Part shown: in pieces, positions 1 through 10,697 of the stretch
How the letters are laid out: every line of letters begins with the position of its first letter
Numbering within the stretch: the stretch's first letter is position 1
The notes under the pieces: model-generated
What the model was told of the DNA's origin: nothing
The model's database searches: none
What the model saw: only the letters and a program-made list of their open reading frames with translations
Position numbers and translations under genes: made by a program
NCBI GenBank assembly: GCA_014529385.2
Contig: CM043963.1
Span: 75,650,412-75,714,411, forward strand
Source of the DNA: Adiantum capillus-veneris
Lineage: Eukaryota > Streptophyta > Polypodiopsida > Polypodiales > Pteridaceae
Direction of reading: 5' to 3'
Length of the DNA: 64,000 nucleotides

Positions 1-420
1 GCATCCGGAACGTCCAAAAACCTTATGATAGCACTTTAAAACATTGAAATCTGACGTCTCTAGCTCAAGATATAGCAGTTTTAAGTCTAGGGCCTCCCAA
101 GGTCAGAACCAAGCGAATAGAGGCCCTTGAGGGGTCTCTGGGACCTCTATTCACGAGGCCCTTGAGGGGTCTCTAGGACCTCTATTCGCTTGGTTCTGAC
201 CTCATGAGGCCCTAGGCTTAAATATAGCATTTTTAAGCCCACGAGTGCATCGAAAACGTCCAAAAACCTTAGGATGGCACTGTTAAACGCTGAAATCTGA
301 CGTCTTTAGCTTAAGATACGCATTTTTAAGCCTAGGAAGAGGCTATATCTTGAGCTAAAGACGTCAGATTTCAACGTTTAACAGTGCTATCCTAAGGTTT
401 TTGGACGTTTCGGGTGCATT
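1..420. repeat. Foldback (inverted-repeat) element, MITE-like
   Basis: Nested inverted and direct repeats fill this stretch. The arm at about 246-318 is inverted at 344-419 around a loop of about 25 bases, and a direct copy of the same arm lies at 1-75. Inside, 81-123 pairs with 179-222, and a 35-bp unit starting GAGGCCCTTGAGGGG is tandem at 120-152 and 155-187. No open frame is present. The structure fits a foldback or MITE-like element, or the edge of a larger inverted repeat cut by the window. A link to the MULE-type gene downstream is possible, because MULEs have long terminal inverted repeats, but no matching end was found after 6060. Confidence 0.7.
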
Positions 421-1030
421 CATAGTATTTGTATTTTGAAAACATCTCTTATGTGTTTTCTCTCATCGTACATCACATCACTAATTAAGATTTACAGACA
501 TGGATTTTTGTGCACACTTAAGTTGGGCACTCGAAAAGCATTTTGTAAGAGCATGCATTTAAGTGATTGAGCAAACTTTTACGTATGTACTATGAGTATA
601 TAACTATAGTATGCATAATATAACTATATATAGTATATAGTATATAGTCTATAATTATTTATAGGATATATTATAACTATATAGTATATAGTATATATAC
701 GTATAGTATAACTATATAATTAAGTATATACTATATAATATATATATTATATTTAAGTATATATATATAATGTAATATAACTCTAAGTATGAGTATAGTA
801 TGTATAGTATACCAATGGTATAATTATAGTATGTATAGTATATAATATAATATAAAACCATACTATATGTTTGTGTTATATACCATATATTGTATATATA
901 CTATGACCATTTTTTTTAATGCGTGTATTTGGGGAGATTTATCTCAATAAGTTAAGAGATGCTTTTGACGAATATCTTTAAGAGACTCTGCATATCTTTT
1001 AAGAGAGAATAATCCAAATCTATTTTGAAT
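421..1030. other. AT-rich spacer with TATA/TAGTATA low-complexity DNA
   Basis: From about 570 to 910 the sequence is almost only A and T, as irregular TATAGTATAT-like units that match no fixed period by eye. No gene is seen. It lies directly upstream of the first open frame of the MULE-type pseudogene. Confidence 0.7.
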
Positions 1031-1038
1031 AGTTTTCA

Positions 1039-1629
1039 ATGAACGCATTAACTTCTTGCAGTTGCATGCTTTTACATTTTCTTTGTGCCTTATACACATT
1101 CTTTGCCTTCTATTTTCGTCATTTTCTTTCCCTCAAATATTCTTCCTCCCTGTCTGTATCAAACATGATAGCTACAACTATACTTTCATGGACGATTAAT
1201 GGTGCCGAAGTGGATTATAGAGTCTCATTACAAAATGAAGAGCCTCTACTAAGTGAATATTTTTTTCAAAGCCTATTGCCTCCTTCTATTAAGTTCGGAG
1301 GCTTTCATGGAATCGTTGAGATTGGAAGCTCTGTGTCTGAGGTCAATGTGTTGCCAAGATGGGATCATGAAGATCAAAAGCATTACCTTCTTTACCATAC
1401 TCTATCCTCAGCTTACCACATTCTACATACGGATGACTATGTTTATGTGGCTGACAGTTTAGAAACAAGTGAAGAAGTCGGTGATGATTCTATGTATGCT
1501 ACACCATGTAACAAAAGTTTGTCTCCATCACATTTAAATGTTCATATTGATGAAGATACAGATGCGGTTGTTTTGGAGACAGTGGAACTAACCAGGTCAC
1601 CAAAACCCTTTCAAGACACACATGATTAA
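1039..1629 (+). pseudogene. Possible 5' exon of the MULE-type transposase gene (unrecognised 196-residue frame)
   Basis: I do not recognise this 196-residue frame by itself. Its first 45 residues are hydrophobic (signal-like or chance). The later part is a plausible soluble sequence rich in acidic residues, for example ETSEEVGDDS. It is placed as a possible 5' exon because the next 300 bases on the same strand read into a Cys-containing segment (about 1834-1952) that leads into the transposase-like frames after the LTR insertion at 1953-3606. The true start may be the internal Met near residue 43. It could also be an unrelated hypothetical gene or a chance frame. Confidence 0.3.
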
Positions 1630-1833
1630 GTTGAGCAAACAAGGGAGGAGTATTCAAATGATACATCCATTATTCATGGATGAAAGACAAAGGTAAATCA
1701 TGCAGATTGTCCAAACCTTTAGAGATTTGTGGACCTCCCAAAAAGGTTGATGAGCTCCCAAATTTTTATAATGGCAATGTTTCTTTTGAGCTTCCTCCAA
1801 TTCACCACAATAAGAGGATGCTCGGTATGGAGT

Positions 1834-1952
1834 AGAAGAACGACGGTCACCTTCGGTCTCATCCACTATCGACAAACATGGCCATAGATTGCACTGTTCG
1901 TTTGAGTTATTGTCTTGGAAGTCTTCAATGTTGTAGAGTGACATGCCCTTTT
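1834..1952 (+). pseudogene. MULE-type transposase fragment, upstream of the LTR insertion
   Basis: Read in one frame, this short stretch gives a Cys-rich segment containing RLSYCLGSLQC and ending in VTCPF. Coding then resumes after the LTR element at 3607 with residues like YIGERRYNDAFFHG. The break is exactly at the 5-bp target duplication CTTTT. I infer that 1834-1952 and 3607 onward were contiguous before the small LTR retrotransposon inserted. Upstream stop codons (for example the TAG near 1832) show decay. Confidence 0.45.
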
Positions 1953-2013
1953 TGTTGGGTTTTCAAGCCCTTGTGGTCATAAGATATAGCGTATTATTTA
2001 CTACTAAGTACCG

Positions 2014-2092
<79 letters not shown>

Positions 2093-2162
2093 TCTCAACT
2101 AGCCGAGCTCCTCGCCATGTCTTATTCCCCACCGGGCATCCCCCATAGCTACAACCCCATCA
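1953..2162 (+). repeat. 5' LTR of the small element (internally deleted)
   Basis: It matches 3239-3606 at both ends but is about 160 bp shorter. The piece present in the 3' LTR between CATAA and GATATAGC is missing here. A (TC)n run of 74 bp occupies 2016-2089. This LTR ends CATCA just before the primer site. Confidence 0.85.
2016..2089 (+). repeat. (TC)37 microsatellite inside the 5' LTR
   Basis: Uninterrupted TC dinucleotides lie between CCGAT and GTTTCTC. The same array in the other LTR (3443-3529) is longer. Confidence 0.95.
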
Positions 2163-2164
2163 AC

Positions 2165-2176
2165 TGGTATCAGAGC
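2165..2176 (+). promoter_or_regulatory. Primer-binding site, tRNA-Met type
   Basis: TGGTATCAGAGC starts two bases after the 5' LTR ends. This is the classic plant primer site complementary to the 3' end of initiator tRNA-Met. Confidence 0.85.
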
Positions 2177-3197
2177 CCAGGTGGACCGCCAAAGTAAGGA
2201 GGAGTGGAACTCTTGGTGCTGTCAAGCACATGTGCCATTGAAGAGTTGCAGGCAGTGGCCAGGAGCGTACCAAAACACTGTTTGTAGGTGGTGCAACATA
2301 CCAAGGCAGTGGCACACAGTGTTGGTGAAGGAACTTGTGCCTTGGTAAGTCGATTTTCAAAGCATTGTCTACACGTGCATGCTCGAAGCAGGGGCTCATG
2401 AAAACGTTGTTTGCCTGCGTGGTCTGCATATTTTACACTATTGTTTAAATAGTGGTAGCCACTGTATTTAATCCTTTCCTAGAGGGTCTTCTCACCCAAT
2501 CAAACCCAATTGATCAAGATTACAAAACCAATTCACAATCATATCGAAATACTCACAACATCGGTGTCGATGGCAGTAGAAGGAATTAGTTTTTTTGCTT
2601 GCAAGCTTTTGCTTTTCAAAACGTTGTCTCTAAGTGGTGATAAAGAGGATCTTTGGAAGGTTGTTGAAACAATTGACAAGAACCAGACTATTGATGATAA
2701 CTTGGACAATGATGCCAGCGGACAACAAAAGAGCAATTCTAAAATCAAAGCTCTTCTAGAAAGAAAGACAATGGTGATTATTCAATGGTTTTGCTTCAAG
2801 CAAGGTCTACAACATGCTCAAATACATCAAAAAATGCTACAAATCTCGCATCAAGATCCCCTTCAAGATTGCAGTACAAGTTTTCACAACTTAATTTACG
2901 AGCTCAGTGTTATAGTCTAGTTTTATCATATACTTTCCAGTCAAAGCCTCCTTTTACATTATTTGTTGTCAGTTACTGCCATAAGTCAATAATTGGGTTA
3001 TAGACACTACCATGAAAATAAAGTGGTAAGACCACCCTTTTGTTGTTTGGTCAAGTTCTGTTATGTCTCACACTGATGGTTGTTTGAGGGAAGTGCACAC
3101 ACACACCTATGTTATTGTCAAGGGGGGGACTTCTACTCATTGTTTTAGGTGAATGGACTCTTCCATGGTTTGTATCAAGTCCATAGTCAATAGTTTG
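2177..3197 (+). other. Interior of the small LTR element, no recognised protein
   Basis: The longest plus frame (2510-2920, 136 residues) shows no gag, zinc-knuckle or protease motif. It may be remnant gag, captured sequence or chance. Nothing else is seen in about 1 kb, as expected for a non-autonomous element. Confidence 0.6.
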
Positions 3198-3206
3198 GGC
3201 TTGAGG

Positions 3207-3238
<32 letters not shown>
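3198..3238 (+). promoter_or_regulatory. Polypurine tract expanded to a 29-base G run
   Basis: GGGCTTGAGGGGA is followed by an unbroken run of 29 G (3210-3238), ending exactly where the 3' LTR begins. GCTTGAGGGG is the usual copia-type tract that primes plus-strand synthesis. The G run is a later expansion or a polymerase or assembly artefact. Confidence 0.75.
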
Positions 3239-3240
<2 letters not shown>

Positions 3241-3439
3241 GTTGGGTTTTCAAGCCCTTGTGGTCATAACCTGTGGGAAACGGTTCTGCTACAACATGCA
3301 AATCAGGTTCAGTTTATTGGGAAACAACCTCTATATCATGTAGTCGAAGTTCAGTGTGCATGGCAAGTTTGTGGTTACATATATGTAATAGATTGTAATC
3401 AACAAAGTGATATAGCATGTTATTTACTACTGAGTGTCG

Positions 3440-3532
<93 letters not shown>

Positions 3533-3606
3533 TCTCTGCTAGCCGAGCTCCTCGCCATGGCTCTTATTCCCCACCGGCAGCATCCCCCATAGCTGCAACC
3601 CCATCA
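3239..3606 (+). repeat. 3' LTR of the small element
   Basis: A full-length LTR of 368 bp, TGTTGGG to CATCA, containing a (TC)n array at 3443-3529. It preserves about 160 bp missing from the 5' LTR. The sequence after the array (GCTAGCCGAGCTCCTCGCC) matches the 5' LTR at 2099-2116 with small differences. Confidence 0.85.
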
Positions 3607-4200
3607 CTTTTTACATTGGTGAAAGGAGATACAATGATGCCTTCTTTCATGGACATCTGGATAGACAAATCAGCATGGGCTATCCTGCTAGCGAAGGTAA
3701 ATCTAAAATAACCTGCCCACTACTGTGACAAAACGATCACTTGTTCAAATATTTGCAAGTGTATGATCTATCATGTCATGCCAAAGGAAACAACAGTAAC
3801 ACATTTGGTGATCCATTTGGGAGTGCATGACCACAATGTCCAGTCAGGTCCTAGAAGGGTAGCTCTTGAAAAGGTGCGCAATCTTGTTAAGACAGTTTTA
3901 AAGATTGAGAAGGGGGGTCCTAAAAAAGTACAGATGTTAGTTGCTCGTATACTACTACTACAAAAATGGTGCGTTTTTCCATTCTTTCATGGAAGTCGTT
4001 TTCCAGGCAAGGGTGGACCTAATGATAAATGTTACATATTCAAAATGTCAACAAAAGGACCTGCTTCTGGAGTTGAACTAGTCAATTGAATGAGGCGAGG
4101 AGGGACAGGAGATTTGAATAGTGCTTGGGTGCACTTTGATCATACTCATTGGATTGAAGGATGGGCAACTATGTCTTGCTCGGTTTATGATCTTGGGTAA
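3607..4200 (+). pseudogene. MULE-type transposase pseudogene, central part
   Basis: The open frame 3763-4089 contains IHLGVHDHNVQSGPRR and VQMLVARILLLQKW, followed in another frame near 4120-4195 by DLNSAWVHFDHTHWIEGW. These segments and the parts downstream (acidic transposase core, SWIM finger) read like one plant MULE-type transposase cut into several frames. Frameshifts and stops separate the pieces. A possible intron donor (GGTAAGTG) lies at 4196-4203. It is a decayed transposon gene, not a host enzyme. The family call rests on recalled resemblance plus the SWIM motif. Confidence 0.5.
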
Positions 4201-4261
4201 GTGAATTTATAAAAAATATTAGATCACATATTTTTGTTATAAGACACCTTTTATTTCTTAT

Positions 4262-4771
4262 TTGTTCTATGTGTACAACATGCAAGCATTACAGGTGATT
4301 GCAATATGTGAATGTAAAGAAGAAGACGAAGAAACACAAATATTGTTTTGGAGAAATTTAAACACAGTTATGGAGAGGTGGGGACATGAACCAACAAACT
4401 TTGCTGGATTTATGTCTGATGAAGCCGAGGCTAATTGGTTGGCAATACGAGTTGTATACAATGGATGATGGCATAATGTAATGGATGGGAGGGAGCCATT
4501 GTGTTTTTGCCATTGGGAGCGGAGTCTACACAAACATACTAAAAAACATATCACTACACATAGACAATTGCATCACATTGAAATGTGTGAAGCATGGTGC
4601 TTAGCAGAGACTACAAACGACTCCCTGCTAGCTTCCATAATACGAGAATGGTGGGTGAAAAATGTGACAGGGGATAATAAAAAGTCTTTAGAGAGATGGT
4701 TTAATTGGTGGGAGAAACGAATTTCCCATTGGGGTAGCTCTAAGACAATGGTATATCATTATTTTCTTTGA
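4262..4771 (+). pseudogene. MULE-type transposase pseudogene, core exon
   Basis: The frame from 4292 reads VIAICECKEEDEETQILFW and then GFMSDEAEANWLAIRVVY. The stop at 4466-4468 is bridged in other frames by WSLHKHTKKH-like sequence, then EWWVKN and WFNWWEKRISHWG up to 4749. The pattern of acidic residues followed by Trp-rich helices resembles the catalytic core and insertion domain of transposases in the MULE superfamily. A plausible 3' splice site (TTACAG) precedes 4292, and a plausible donor (ATG then GTATATC) lies at about 4750, so introns of about 95 and 85 bp are likely. Several internal frameshifts make it non-functional. Confidence 0.5.
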
Positions 4772-4838
4772 TTCATATAAAATACATGAAAACAAAGATT
4801 ACCTTGTGTATGGTTTTTATCGTTTTGTATTTATAGGT

Positions 4839-5838
4839 CAGCAAGAGTCATGGAAGAAGGCTCACATTCCAAGAATAAACGTATGAGAGAGCATCCATGC
4901 AAGTTGGATGGCAGGTGAAGGTGGTAAATGCAAAATATCCCTTTATGATGCATGTGTCAGTGATGTTTTGAAGGCATATATTCAATGTGCAAAAAGGTTG
5001 GGATACAACACAGGTAGATACATGGGAACGGGCCCTTCCATAGAAGCAATGATGGCGAGTGCCAAACGCAGAGAATCTCCAAATCCAACTCATTTTGCGA
5101 GTACATTGAAAGGCCTGGTTGCTGGTAGTCCTTTGTATGAAGAGCCTGTGATGGAAGGTGACAAAGAGACTGTACAACGAAAAAAGAAAACAAGTGCAGT
5201 CGGTACAAGCTCACATAAACTTGGATATGTAATGGAAGCAAGGCAACGCAAAACCAGAGGGAGACCACAGAGTATTCATTTTGATAGAGAGGATAATGAA
5301 GAGGTATATGTTGTCACTGATAGTGAAGCAGGAGAGAGCATTCCAGTGCAGCCAGGGGAGTATTCAGCAAGGTGTATTCAAGAGGTCAAAGTTGCCCGCG
5401 AGTGGGCTTTACGAAGGATGCCAGCCAATTGCATGATGAAATGTTTTGGAATTGAAGGGAAGAAAATTTGTGGCAACAAATTACAGAGCTGTCAAGTGGG
5501 AATGGTTGCTCCATGTTTTTGGTCTGAAAGAACTTTTAAAGACAAGCCTTATTGCAGAGTGGATATGGTTCTGCAATTATGAAGTAAGCCACATACAAAA
5601 AGTACAGAGGCAAGTAAAATTCTCACCTATCATTCCTAATTTTTGGCAAGAGGATATTGGAACCAACTTACCAAAGGAAGAGAGTGATAGTTTGGTGCAA
5701 AGTGGATTTCAATTTGCAGATTTTGCAACACCACTACGACGCATGAACAATACAAATGCTACTCTTACACAAGGAGGCTCCATAGCAGGAAGCGTAAGTG
5801 GAGACATGGTATTTCCAAAGAAGCGCAAAAGAGATTGA
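4839..5838 (+). pseudogene. MULE-type transposase pseudogene, C-terminal exon with nuclear-localisation-like tail
   Basis: After a likely acceptor (TTTATAG near 4837), the 224-residue frame 4908-5582 carries a basic stretch (RKTRGRPQS, like an AT-hook or linker) and an acidic stretch. It overlaps a second frame, 5446-5838, which continues with NFWQEDIGTNLP and ends in the basic motif FPKKRKRD. The two frames overlap around 5446-5582, so one indel separates them. The basic end looks like a nuclear localisation signal, as expected for a DNA transposase. The transposase label comes from the flanking motifs rather than from this part alone. Confidence 0.4.
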
Positions 5839-5905
5839 AGTTAGCTGCAAGTATGGTTGCAACGTTCTTGGACGAGAAACAAGAAAGTGAACAACAAATA
5901 GTTTT

Positions 5906-6060
5906 TTGGGTTTGACAGAGAGTTGTTATGATGTACACATTAAGGTAGAACCTAGTTGTACCTGTCCCGATTTTCAGAAGGAGAATCTACACATAAAGAT
6001 TTTTTGGCATGTAAGCACATGTACTATGTGTATGTGCATATTCCTGGGCTTTAACCAAAA
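5906..6060 (+). pseudogene. SWIM zinc-finger fragment of the MULE-type transposase
   Basis: HIKVEPSCTCPDFQKE is followed about 15 residues later by CKHMYYVYVHIPG in a shifted frame. The C-x-C pair (codons at 5957-5965) and the C-x-H pair (from 6010) form the CxCx(n)CxH signature of the SWIM zinc finger, the usual C-terminal DNA- or protein-binding domain of plant MULE transposases and their domesticated FAR1/FHY3 relatives. The frameshift between the two halves, near 6009, inactivates it. Confidence 0.65.
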
Positions 6061-7307
6061 GAGCACATGGTCATTCATCAGCCTGCACTAACTCCCACAA
6101 ACCTTGCATTTGTATTAGGGCAAACCTGCAAGATAAATCCTATGGTGTAGTGAACCTAAACCTTAGAGAATGTCGTTTAGAGGTATGCATTGAAGGAGAT
6201 TTCTCTTATGTATGAGCTGTGGAGTAGCTTTTCTAGACACATGAAACTTTTTTTGAATCCCTTTTAGTTATAGAAGCGTGCTTTGTGATATCTATCTAGA
6301 CATTTGTACAAGCTCACAACTAGGGCTTTTGGAAATTTGTACATGTTTTTGGTGTGTATCATTAAAAGAGACTCTAAACCTTAAGCCAAGTTGTTGCAAG
6401 GTAATATATATTTTTTGGTGTGTATCATATACTAATGTCTTTGTTTTGGATTGATTTTTTGCGTCGTTAGAAAAGGCCCTGAATCTAAAATCAAAAAGCT
6501 CGCAAAACTGGTTTTGATTGCAAAAGCTCGCAAATAAAACACACTCGTGATTTCTTGATTCTGACACTAGGGTGAGCTTTGTCTTATCCTAATAACCCTA
6601 TTCAAGTTGTCAAAGTTCAAAATTTGAAGAATTTATCTTAATCGCACATAAGATAAATTCTCTACCAGAAAGGTGATTTTTTTATTTTGAAACTAGGGTT
6701 GGCTTTTTCTTATCATAGGACTCCATTCAAGTTGTCAAAGTTCAAAATTTGAATAATTTATCTTTGGTACACATAAGATAAATTTTCTACAGAAAGGTGA
6801 TTTTGGCAAAAATTTCATTGACATAGCTTCCATTGAACATTATAGAGCTCTTGAGCAAGTTTGAACAACTTTGAAGCCGTGTAAAGACTTGAAACACCAA
6901 AATAGATGGAAACCTTCAAGACGAGACAAAAAGGGATGGTAAACCACTCACATATAGTTCAAACTTTGTGAAACTAAATGGAGAGACTTGAAACTACATG
7001 CAAAAATCCAAGAAAATCACATTGGGAAAAAATCTCTTGAAATAGTGAGATTTTATCTTTGGCGCTCCAAAGACAGCTTGTTATCACCAAGGGTACATGT
7101 GATTGCAGATCAAGCTATTTAGAGCCATAGTTTTTCATCGTTTCAAATTCTAATGCATTCGATCTAGAGTTGCCCAACTCTTGTGTGTCTAGAAAGTTCA
7201 ACTACCAACATTGCTTGGACACAATCAATTCTTTCAGCCTGAGAAGGAGGAATTTTACCATACAACAAAAGAATTTGTGAGGAGACACCTTTATAGATCG
7301 ACACAAC
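6061..7307. other. No gene; contains a 126-bp tandem duplication
   Basis: No supported coding region. Two diverged copies of a unit of about 126 bp (about 6555-6680 and 6681-6805) share CAAGTTGTCAAAGTTCAAAA and ACATAAGATAAATT. The rest is AT-rich unassigned DNA between the MULE remnant and the old LTR element. Confidence 0.7.
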
Positions 7308-7619
7308 ATGGACTCAAGTCGGGACGAGAGTTTAAGTGGAGATAACAAATACATAAATGCAATAGAGCAAGTTTTGCAAGTCTATGGCTACCATGGAGAT
7401 AAGGTTTTGTATGCAGATTTAGAAGGCCATAGGTATCTTATGATCAGCAAAAACAACAAATTCCTATGTGAATTCAGTCAAAGCATCCAGATATCACCAA
7501 AGGTTGAAAATAGTATAAGGTTTGCAAGTGATTCTGCACCCACTTCCATAAATGATTCTGCATCCACTTCCACTAGTGTGAAATCATTCATGAGTGTAAG
7601 GGACACATCAAAGCGTTAG
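7308..7619 (+). pseudogene. Unrecognised 103-residue frame in the old retroelement
   Basis: An open frame beginning MDSSRDESLSGDNKY, with a Ser/Thr-rich tail. I do not recognise a family. It lies on the same strand as the decayed LTR element whose protease-like motif is near 9190 and whose polypurine tract is near 37974, so it may be the start of that element's first ORF. It could also be a chance frame. No splice or domain evidence was found. Confidence 0.3.
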
Positions 7620-7947
7620 CATTGTATGGTATACATAAATCATACGCACACTATGGACACCAAAAAGGGTAATTGTTCAAAAAGGATCGACCATTGTTTG
7701 AAAGGCCCACATACCAGCTCATAGAAGTGCATCTAGTGATAAATCGGGAAGGATGGTTCATTTTAGAGGATAGAATCTATTATGGCCCATCCTCTCAAAA
7801 GCTGAAATGATATTACCCCAATGAACCTAGAAATCTGTTCAAAGCCAAACTCTCCCCCATCAAAAATTAAGCTTCAATAACCAGGCGACCATATACTTTG
7901 ACCAAAATAGTCGTAGATATAGACAAAAGTCTAATATCTATGATGCC

Positions 7948-8280
7948 TTGGGTCCTAAAACCACAAAAGCTCATATCAAAGGCGACCCATGGGATAGACA
8001 ATATCATGGTGAATATAATGCTACCTACAGCTTGACTTGGGGGATTATTTGTCATGTTTCACGAAGGTACATAAGAAACTATGCAGAAGGTTTCCAAATG
8101 CGAAACATCAACAGTGCTACACACAATATGCCTTCACAATCCCAAAAGGTGAGATTAGACCAAAGCCAAATAGTTTTGAACTCTCATCATGGAGAAAGTT
8201 TTAGTGATCACCCTAGGAAGGGGGGAGCTATAAATTCATCAAACTCAGCTCTTATACTAGGAAACACAACGTCAGTTTAG
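7948..8280 (+). pseudogene. Decayed retroelement coding segment, function unknown
   Basis: The frame reads GPKTTKAHIKGDPWDRQYHGEY at the start (given here only to locate it), and the open sense extends upstream of 7948 through stop codons. The composition is protein-like, with aromatic and charged residues in a sensible mix. I cannot assign a domain. Its position upstream of a protease-like motif on the same strand suggests the gag or pre-gag region of the old element. Confidence 0.3.
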
Positions 8281-9755
8281 AAGCCCTAGAGCTTCTAACC
8301 GGCCCTCTTCAAATCAGAATCCATTAAAAGACCATATGATAGTTGGAAGTTCCCATTTGACCCAAACTCCCTCAGAATATGATGATAAGTGCCAATATCA
8401 AGATCATCAAGGATAAAAGTTTTAGTTGATTTCCTAAAGACAAAGTCAGGAGTCAACAAATCCAATAGTGTTCAAGCAATTGCATGGGACCAAGCTCACA
8501 TATGCATACATGGATATAGATGGCAATGAATAACAGCAGGTTCACGATCTTGTACATTTCCCTACAGATGGCCAAACTGAAGTCAAAGATTATTTCAAGA
8601 TGATGCAAAGCCTCAAGATGCCAGAATAGGTGATAGATAGGTAAAAATCAAAGGAAGCTAAAGCTTAGAAGGCTACACAAAGGTCACCAACCAAAATCTC
8701 CTTCAAAGAGACACACTCTACCAGAAAGTATAGTGGATCTTCTAAGATCAAAAGTTACTCAAATGCAGGTAGACAATGCTCAAAATTTGCAAGCAAAAGG
8801 TGTAGTATCATAATCAAACGAGTCAATATCAGCTGAAATAGGTAACAAAAGCGAAGAAGTTGCAGAAAAAGCTCAACCCCAGGATACCACCAGAGCTAGA
8901 CCAGTCAATTTTGAAAGAATTTCAAGTGCAACATCACTAGTGAACATGAAGCAAAGCTCTCAAGTGAAGTAAAGCTAGATTTTGAGCTAAACAAGAACCT
9001 CATGTCTTTTTGCACTTGAAAGAAATGTGGCCAACGAGAAATAGAAGATGCTCCTGAATTTATTAGCATATTTGTAAACAAACGAGCAAAATGCAGGAAA
9101 TCATCTCCACCACCATTCAAGTAGGTTGACAAATCATCATAGCTCAATTTCATGTGGTAACAGCAAAAGATGTACCATATAACATCATAGTGGGAATGCC
9201 AATGACCTAGAAGATTTTAGAGATACGGAGTTCAAACAAGATGCAGACTTCAAAGACAACAAAGAATGGAGACCAAGACTGGTCACCCGTGGACAACAGC
9301 ACGAAGTCTCGAGTAAAACTCAAATGGAGACGGATGCCAAAGCAGAGTTTCTTGAAGATAAATCATCTCCGACCAATAGAACCTCCAAAGAGCTTGAAGC
9401 ATATCAAGCAATAACAAGAGCAGTTCAAACATAGCAAAGAGAAACCACAAAAGCTAGCAATCAGAAAGAACCACCAAGGCAGAAGTAAAGAAGAACGAGG
9501 TTGCCAACAACCAAGAAGCAATAGGAAGTCCAAAGGCCAAGCACTCATTGTCAATTAATCAATTGATATAAGACAGATTGGAATACAAAGTCTCTAGTCA
9601 CCTTCCATAGAGGCACATTTAGATCAAGATGAGACCATCGCAAAAGCAAAACAGATGTCTTCAATAGAATTGCCAAAGAGAATAGCTATAGTCCTCAGTA
9701 GTGCAAATGGAGCAACTGCCAGATGCAATGCTCTATTGGATAAAGAAGAAGAGGG
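8281..9755 (+). pseudogene. Decayed gag/protease region of the old LTR element (left piece)
   Basis: Multiple stops and frameshifts, but at 9172-9208 one frame reads VPYNIIVGMPM. This matches the conserved second half of Ty3-type retropepsins (YNxIxGxPxx). The piece stops at 9755, where the 19-kb Ty3-type element begins, and continues at 28823 on its other side. No reverse transcriptase or integrase motif could be found in any of the three pieces, so the element is internally deleted or too decayed to read. Confidence 0.45.
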
Positions 9756-10697
9756 TGTTAAGGCGGTTACGCCGCTAGCGGAAGCTAAATAGCGAGAACT
9801 CAACCAACAACAGAATTTGTCAGACGAGGACGGAGCTTGACCCGCAGGCGCATGGAAACAACTAGGTGGGTGTCAAATCACCTACTCGACCTTCTAATGA
9901 CAATCACTACTAAGGAAATCAAATCTAAGTTCTAAAATACGCAAGTGACTGAAATCCTTACTACGAACGAATGCTATACGAAACAGGATCTAGAATCATT
10001 GAATCGATCTCAAACTCAAGGGGAAGTCTATACACTAGGTAAGAACAACACCTTAAAGACTTGAACTGCAAAATCAACCTATAATCACTCCGTGCGGTAA
10101 ACGCGTATGAACACAGGTCGAAAAATACAGGTGACCGAAACTTGACTCCGATGGTACTAATGCGTAGCTCTACTCGTTGTGGTTCTATAGATATGCTGCA
10201 CGCTCCATTCCAACACACGAGTTGGAAGAAAACTCAACTCACACCGAAGCTCGTAGGAACTTACCACACATAGAAGCCGATAGCGCGCACTCTTGGTATC
10301 TGTGCATAGCTCTCGCCGTTGCTAATACAATGGCGGTGTCGCTTCTCCAATGGCGGCTCCGTAGCTCACGTAGCAAGTGGATAAGACTCTCTCTCTCACT
10401 CTCTCTCAGACACAGTCACGGCGCTCAAAAACTCACTTCGATTAATAAACTGAATCTCCTTTAGGTTACAAAACTTTGGCTTATATACCTCAGCCTTGGA
10501 GGTGAGAACATCTCTAACTAATTACATCAGCAAGTGAAATTACTTCGAGATTACAAGCTGGAAACTCAATGGAGTCCCGTTACTTAATGAATGGCTCAAT
10601 TCAAAATCAATGTCGGAAAGACATTTATTACAATCAATGGTTACAAAAATGATGAGTGTGAGCAAAAGTGTGGGTGTGATCCTCTGCTGGCTCAACA
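9756..10697 (-). repeat. 3' LTR of the 19-kb Ty3-type element
   Basis: Pairs with 27885-28822. On the minus strand it begins TGTTGAGCC and ends TTAACA. It lies next to the polypurine tract at 10698-10710. It contains a CT-rich stretch near 10384-10410 and the half-palindrome ACGCGTATGA at 10101-10110. Confidence 0.95.
10480..10487 (-). promoter_or_regulatory. TATA box in the 3' LTR
   Basis: On the minus strand GGTATATAAGCC occurs about 210 bases into the LTR. The same site is kept in the other LTR, where it would drive the element's transcript. Confidence 0.55.

Larger units (their letters stand above)
1953..3606 (+). mobile_element. Small (1.65 kb) LTR retrotransposon, TRIM-like, with target duplication CTTTT
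   Basis: A complete small LTR element. The 5' LTR is 1953-2162, followed by a tRNA-Met-type primer site, about 1 kb of interior, a purine tract at 3198-3238 and a 3' LTR at 3239-3606. Both LTRs begin TGTTGGGTTTTCAAGCCC and end CCCCATCA. The 5 bp before the element (1948-1952) and after it (3607-3611) are both CTTTT. The interior has no gag, protease or reverse transcriptase. It must therefore have moved with enzymes made elsewhere, probably by a copia-type element given the primer site. It sits inside a MULE-type transposase gene. Confidence 0.85.

Noticed and set aside
1943-2197. Open frames made of long Leu-Ser, Arg-Glu or Ser-Leu repeats (also at 54018-54434, 55045-55569, 57909-58130, 62125-62352)
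   Set aside because: They are translations of TC/GA microsatellites; no coding evidence on either side.
7308-9755. Possible endogenous pararetrovirus in the old plus-strand element
   Set aside because: No reverse transcriptase, movement or coat motif could be recognised, while a polypurine tract followed by TGTT and a TATA-bearing LTR-like segment fit an LTR element better. Kept only as an unresolved retroelement.
10177-10464. 95-residue plus frame in the LTR and its near copy at 28271-28570
   Set aside because: It lies wholly in the LTR, is present in both copies for that reason, and has no protein-like features.
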